From NCBI GenBank assembly GCA_036272935.1, contig DATAXP010000055.1:6664-70663 (forward strand): a stretch of 64,000 nucleotides of DNA. The letters are read 5' to 3'. Positions 60,716 to 64,000 of this stretch are shown here, piece by piece. Position numbers and translations under genes: made by a program. Source of the DNA: DATAXP01 sp036272935 (GTDB taxonomy: Bacteria; Planctomycetota; Planctomycetia; Pirellulales; PNKZ01). The notes under the pieces are model-generated. The model was not told where the DNA came from, did no database searches, and saw nothing but the letters and a program-made list of their open reading frames with translations. Positions within the stretch are counted from its first letter, which is position 1, and each line of letters opens with the position of its first letter.

Positions 60716-61693
60716 ATGCTACTCGATGACGTCTCATCGCGCCGCTCGCAACCGCTTTTCGCTCGCCGGATGGCTGGTGTCATGGCCACCACCGTCGCCA
60801 CTTCGAACATTGCCTCGCGCACGGCGCCGCGTGGTCGCCTTGCGCAGCTTGGCCGCTGGGAGCTGGTGCAACTGTCGGCCGAAGGGGCACTGTCGCACGT
60901 CCATCGAGCGCGTCCCGCCGAGTCCGCCGGCAACGGACCCTGCCGCTACGCACTGAAGCGGCTGAAACCCGAGTGGGAAGCGGACGAGGCGGCCATCGGT
61001 CTGTTGCGGCGCGAAGCGGTCGTCGGCACAACCGTGCAGCATCGCTCGCTGGTGCCGGTGCTCGACGCACAGGTCGAGCGGGCGCCGTACTGGGTCGTGA
61101 TGCCGTGGCTCGAAGGAATAACGCTAGCCGAGCTGCTGCGGTGCGGTCCGCTCGACCATCCCGTGGCGTACTGGTACGCGCGGCAGGTTGCCGAGGCGCT
61201 CGAGGCCTTGCACGCCGCCGGCTGGATGCACGGCGACGTGAAGCCGTCGAACATGATCGTTTCGCCCGAAGGACATTTGACGCTGGTCGACCTCGGGTTC
61301 GCCCGTCGGCGCGGCGACCACCGTTGGACACTCGACGAAGGCGGCCTGGGGACGCCGCAGTACCTGGCTCCCGAAGCGGTCACCTCCGCTGTGCGCCCCG
61401 ACATTCGCAGCGATTTATACAGCCTGGGGGTGATGCTGTACGAAATGCTCGTCGGCCGCCGACCATTCGAGGCGGCCGATGCCGCTGAACTCGTCCGGCT
61501 GCATCGCGAAAACCGGCCGCGACCATTGCAGTCGCTGGTGCCGCAGGTGCCACGCGCCGCCGCCGAGCTGGTGATGAGCATGCTGGCCAAGGAGCCGCTG
61601 CGCCGCCCGCAAACGCCGCGTGAAGTGATCGACGCGCTGGTGTCGCTGGAGGTCGAAACGTTCGCGGCGCGGTGGTCCCCAGCAAGCGCGTAG
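60716..61693 (+). CDS. Ser/Thr protein kinase
   Basis: The ATG at 60716, after a GGGGGG tract, gives 325 residues, a single kinase domain without membrane segments. Ion-pair Lys81 in YALKRLK and Glu100, HGDVKPSN (172-179; the catalytic HRD is HGD), VDLGFAR (191-197; DLG replaces DFG), LGTPQYLAPEA and SDLYSLGVMLYEM are visible. Unlike the receptor kinase at the window start it is likely cytosolic. Its stop codon (TAG at 61691) is supplied by a palindromic repeat. Substrates unknown. Confidence 0.9.
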   Translation: MLLDDVSSRRSQPLFARRMAGVMATTVATSNIASRTAPRGRLAQLGRWELVQLSAEGALSHVHRARPAESAGNGPCRYALKRLKPEWEADEAAIGLLRREAVVGTTVQHRSLVPVLDAQVERAPYWVVMPWLEGITLAELLRCGPLDHPVAYWYARQVAEALEALHAAGWMHGDVKPSNMIVSPEGHLTLVDLGFARRRGDHRWTLDEGGLGTPQYLAPEAVTSAVRPDIRSDLYSLGVMLYEMLVGRRPFEAADAAELVRLHRENRPRPLQSLVPQVPRAAAELVMSMLAKEPLRRPQTPREVIDALVSLEVETFAARWSPASA

Positions 61694-61750
61694 GGTGGGC
61701 TTCGCCCACCAAAACTCCGGCTGACACTTGGTGGGCGGAGCCCACCCTAC
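61690..61750. repeat. TAGGGTGGG palindrome carrying the stop codons of both convergent genes
   Basis: Arms 61690-61712 and 61728-61750 (23 bp, one internal difference; beginning GTAGGGTGGGC) enclose 15 nt. The kinase stop TAG (61691-61693) and the peptidase stop TAG (complement of 61747-61749) both lie in the arms. Confidence 0.85.
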
Positions 61751-62748
61751 TTCGTCGCGAACTTCAGCCACTCCAGCACTACCCAGCCGACTTTTGCAAG
61801 GCTCAGCGGTGAGCAGCGCGTCGGGCGGTCCTGTTCGGTGTGCCAGTGCGGATAGTCGAAGTCGATCACGTCGCAGGTCGGGATGCGCGCGATCTGGTTC
61901 AGCGGCATGTGGTCGTCGTTCACCTGCGGGCCGCGCTGGTAGATGAACTCGCGCACCCCGAGCCGCTGGGCGATTGCGAACACGTCGCCGGTGACGGTCG
62001 GAGCGAATTGCTGGCTGTTGGCCTCGACGAGAATGCGCAGGTCGGTGTCGCCGACCATGTCCAAGAGCACGCCTGAGCTGTAGCGATACGCCGGCGGCTG
62101 CGAGATGTATTGTTGGGCGAAGTGCGTCGAGCCGAGGAAATACGCGTCGGGGGGATCGTTGAACACCAACTCTTCGCCATCGAAGAGCACGAAATCGACC
62201 CCCTTAGTCGCAGCGCTTTCGCCGAGCAAGGCGGGCATGTATCGCCCGAGTTCCAGCAGCACGGCGACGCCGCTGGCACCGTCGTTGGCGCCGACGAACG
62301 TGCCGCGCGGATTGCGTGGATCGCGATCGGGGTAAGGGCGCGTGTCGTAGTGAGCGGCGACGAGCACGCGCGATTTGCGCTCAGGCGGCCAGTGGACGAT
62401 CAGGTTGGCGAGCATGACTGCCGAGCCGTCGCGCGGATGCCGGGCGCGAAACTCCTGCCGCTCGACTTTCGCTCCCAGCTTCTCGAAGCGCTCGATGAGC
62501 ATCTGCTGCTGCCGTGTCATCGCAGGCGAACCGGCCGGTCGCGGGCCGAGCTGGCAGATTTGCTGCAGGTCCTTGTAGGCGGCGGCACCGTCGAACGGAA
62601 TTTGGTCCAGACGCAGCGGGCCACGGGCCTGCTGGGCGGCGAGGGGACTGGCGATCCAGCGATCATGCACCGCATAGCCGATTGCCGCCAGGCAAACGAG
62701 CCCAACAACCGCGGCGTAGATCAATTGGCCCGAGAGCTTGCGCGTCAT
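61747..62748 (-). CDS. Membrane-anchored M28 family peptidase / glutaminyl-cyclase-like
   Basis: The ATG at 62748 gives 333 residues with an N-terminal signal anchor (LIYAAVVGLVCLAAIGYAV). The M28 zinc site is formed by VAAHYDT (His), FVGANDGASG (Asp), LFDGEEL (Glu), LLDMVGDTD and DYPHWHTEQD (His). The YPHWHT ending and length resemble glutaminyl-peptide cyclotransferases as well as aminopeptidases, so either activity is possible. The upstream frame to 62859 is rejected. Faces the periplasm. Confidence 0.85.
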   Translation of the reverse strand: MTRKLSGQLIYAAVVGLVCLAAIGYAVHDRWIASPLAAQQARGPLRLDQIPFDGAAAYKDLQQICQLGPRPAGSPAMTRQQQMLIERFEKLGAKVERQEFRARHPRDGSAVMLANLIVHWPPERKSRVLVAAHYDTRPYPDRDPRNPRGTFVGANDGASGVAVLLELGRYMPALLGESAATKGVDFVLFDGEELVFNDPPDAYFLGSTHFAQQYISQPPAYRYSSGVLLDMVGDTDLRILVEANSQQFAPTVTGDVFAIAQRLGVREFIYQRGPQVNDDHMPLNQIARIPTCDVIDFDYPHWHTEQDRPTRCSPLSLAKVGWVVLEWLKFATK

Positions 62749-62790
62749 GCGTGCATTGTAAAGCCGAAGCGCTGGATGACGAAGATCACT

Positions 62791-62877
62791 CGGCGAGCGG
62801 GGCGTGTGAACGCCCCGGTTCGTCCCCGTGGTGACGCCGCGCGGCAAAACCGGGGGCATTACTGCCCCCGCTCGCCG
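62791..62877. repeat. GC-rich inverted repeats between peptidase and RpiB genes
   Basis: Arms CGGCGAGCGGGGC (62791-62803) and GCCCCCGCTCGCCG (62864-62877) pair with one bulge, with inner hairpins GGGGCGtgtgaaCGCCCC and GGGGGCattactGCCCCC. It lies just after the stop of the RpiB-like gene, so may help terminate it. Confidence 0.7.
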
Positions 62878-62883
62878 GAGCGC

Positions 62884-63318
62884 TCATCTCGCCGAGTCGA
62901 TCTCGGCCAGGCGCCTCGCGTGGCGGCCACCGTCGAACGGCGTGTCGAGCCAGATGCGCACAATCTTTTCGGCCAGGTCCAGCGTCACCGTGCGTTCCCC
63001 CAACGACAGGCAGTTCGAGTCGTTATGCCGCCGCCCGACTTCGGCGGTGTATTCGCTCCAGCAGACCGTGGCCCGCACGCCGGGAATGCGATTGGCGACG
63101 ATTGCCTCGCCGTTGCCCGAGCCCCCGAGGATGATCGCCCGATCGCAGGTTCCGGCCGCGACTGCCTGGGCCGCGGGACGAATGAACAGCGGATAGTCGA
63201 CCTCTTCGGTCGAGTGGGTGCCGAAATCTTGGGCCTCGTGGCCGAGCGACTGCACCAGCTCTTTGAGCCGTTCCTTGTACGGGAAGCCGGCGTGGTCGCT
63301 GCCGAAGGCGATCTTCAT
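62884..63318 (-). CDS. RpiB/LacAB-family isomerase, mycobacterial (Glu) type
   Basis: From the ATG at 63318 this is 144 residues beginning MKIAFGSDHAGFPYKERLKE (ATG at 63327 possible). The base position that is Cys in E. coli RpiB is Gly65, and the motif reads ILGGSGNGEAIVANR, with Glu71. This is the pattern of Mycobacterium tuberculosis RpiB, in which that Glu acts as base. RRHNDSNCLSLGERTV and GGRHARRL bind phosphate. It could be a ribose-5-phosphate isomerase or act on a related sugar phosphate. The other RpiB in the window is Cys-type. Confidence 0.9.
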   Translation of the reverse strand: MKIAFGSDHAGFPYKERLKELVQSLGHEAQDFGTHSTEEVDYPLFIRPAAQAVAAGTCDRAIILGGSGNGEAIVANRIPGVRATVCWSEYTAEVGRRHNDSNCLSLGERTVTLDLAEKIVRIWLDTPFDGGRHARRLAEIDSAR

Positions 63319-63365
63319 GCGGCTCATCTTAAAGTGGACAGCGGCGGACCGCCACTCGCCAATTC

Positions 63366-63794
63366 TCAGATGTAATACATGTTCTCGTTCTGGCGGCGGG
63401 CGCGTTCGATCAGCTCGGCGAATGTGATTTCGCGGAGCATCTCTTGCTCCTTGGCGCTTACCTCGCGCCAACAGCGACGGAGCACGCGGGCGGCCTGCGA
63501 ATCGTTCGAGGCGCCAGTCTCGGGGCTTTCATCGGGCCCTTCGATGATCTGCATCACTTCGCCGAGCGAGATCTTGTTGGGTGCGCGAATCAGCTCGTAA
63601 CCCCCGGCGGCGCCACGCGTGCTGTTGACGTAGCCGGCCCCCTTGAGCTGCAGCAGAATCTGCACCAGGAACCGCGACGGGATGCCGTGCCGCTCGGCAA
63701 TCTTGCGGATGCGCACCGGCTCACCCGAACCGTAGCTCGCCGCGAGCTCGAGCATCGCGAGACAAGCGTACTCAGCCTTGGCGGATACACGCAT
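63366..63794 (-). CDS. Rrf2 family transcriptional regulator without an Fe-S cluster motif
   Basis: This 142-residue protein has the Rrf2 winged helix (MRVSAKAEYACLAMLELAAS, then IRKIAERHGIPSRFLVQILL, LKGAGYVNSTRGAAGGYELI). IscR and NsrR carry three Cys in the following loop; here there is only one (RRCWREV), so it should not hold a [2Fe-2S] or [4Fe-4S] cluster. It may respond to another signal. Target genes are unknown. A partial gene begins divergently downstream of it. Confidence 0.88.
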   Translation of the reverse strand: MRVSAKAEYACLAMLELAASYGSGEPVRIRKIAERHGIPSRFLVQILLQLKGAGYVNSTRGAAGGYELIRAPNKISLGEVMQIIEGPDESPETGASNDSQAARVLRRCWREVSAKEQEMLREITFAELIERARRQNENMYYI

Positions 63795-63911
63795 GACAAG
63801 AATTATGAATGATGAAGGATGAATGCAGAAGTACGGAGCAACGAGCGGAGGCGAACTAACCCTTAAACAAGCGAAGGCCCACCGCGTGGAGTGGCGTTTT
63901 CTCCGTCCGTC
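63795..63911. other. Intergenic region with GAATGCAGAAGTACGGAG repeat
   Basis: The gap upstream of the Rrf2 gene contains words related to the repeat at 36665-36792 (GATGAATGCAGAAGTACGGA near 63818-63837). It presumably holds promoters for both divergent genes; none is clear. Confidence 0.4.
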
Positions 63912-64000
63912 ATGAAGCGCAATGCCAGCGGTCCGACGCCCCTCGGCGTGGTGGTGAAGGTCGGATTGTGGTCGGGCATGGTCGAGTGCTTTCTGGGGTT
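63912..64000 (+). CDS. N-terminus of an unidentified protein (runs off the window)
   Basis: An ATG at 63912 opens a frame through the window end: MKRNASGPTPLGVVVKVGLW then SGMVECFLG. It begins with a short basic segment followed by a moderately hydrophobic region. Too little is visible to name a family; the start is uncertain. Confidence 0.4.
   Translation, partial: MKRNASGPTPLGVVVKVGLWSGMVECFLG

Overview
The window looks like a chromosomal segment of a G+C-rich planctomycete, probably close to Pirellulales. The evidence is two DUF1501 / PSD1-type (DUF1549-DUF1553) gene cassettes, two Ser/Thr kinases (one with a transmembrane segment and an outer beta-helix), a YrdC-phosphatase fusion, the futalosine menaquinone gene mqnD, a FliW/CsrA pair, many lipoproteins and Tat-exported proteins, and numerous intergenic palindromes. 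The genus cannot be fixed from sequence alone.

Layout. 0-2 kb: end of a receptor-like kinase. 2-8.3 kb (minus): PSD1 protein, DUF1501 protein, lipoprotein, small membrane protein and a transglutaminase-like protein whose catalytic Cys is Ser. 8.4-11.6 kb: mnmA, then divergently a YrdC + arginine-phosphatase-like fusion and rpiB. 11.9-13.5 kb (minus): a BstYI/BglII-like restriction-modification system with a frameshifted nuclease, behind mqnD. 14.5-20 kb (minus): fliW, csrA, and mutS-comF-hemC. 20.3-28.4 kb: porin, SUMF1-type protein, tRNA-Val, membrane protein plus aldose epimerase, small cytochrome c, and a hydrolase-like protein without a catalytic triad. 28.5-30.6 kb (minus): groES-groEL. 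31-34.2 kb: DUF11 lipoprotein and a DUF4160/DUF2442 pair. 34.2-38.6 kb: hldD, LarA-like protein, UbiD-like protein. 38.7-42.9 kb (minus): a second transglutaminase/PSD1/DUF1501 operon. 43.15-46.05 kb: a small accessory island bounded by 62-bp copies of the uvrC 3' end. 46-56 kb: uvrC, sugar isomerase, FAD oxidoreductase, decayed VOC gene, DUF1428, and uvrA coupled to an unknown gene and a ThiF/MoeB gene. 56-60.5 kb (minus): a decaying two-gene pair and a sugar ABC transporter. 60.7-64 kb: second kinase, M28 peptidase, second RpiB of a different mechanistic type, Rrf2 regulator, and the start of an unknown gene.

How the genes work together. Several groups are tightly packed with overlapping stops and starts: mutS/comF, the membrane protein/epimerase, TG-like/PSD1/DUF1501, the NTase module, uvrA/unknown/thiF, and the ABC transporter. 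Housekeeping genes are all intact. Damage (frameshifts, in-frame stops, truncation) is confined to short accessory genes: the restriction nuclease, DUF4160, a YGD-repeat envelope protein, a small gene pair and a VOC gene. The most unusual features are the uvrC-flanked island, the R-M locus with a broken nuclease, the degenerate YrdC-phosphatase fusion beside rpiB, the paired active and inactivated-looking transglutaminases next to PSD1/DUF1501 genes, and a palindromic repeat embedded in frame inside a PSD1 gene.
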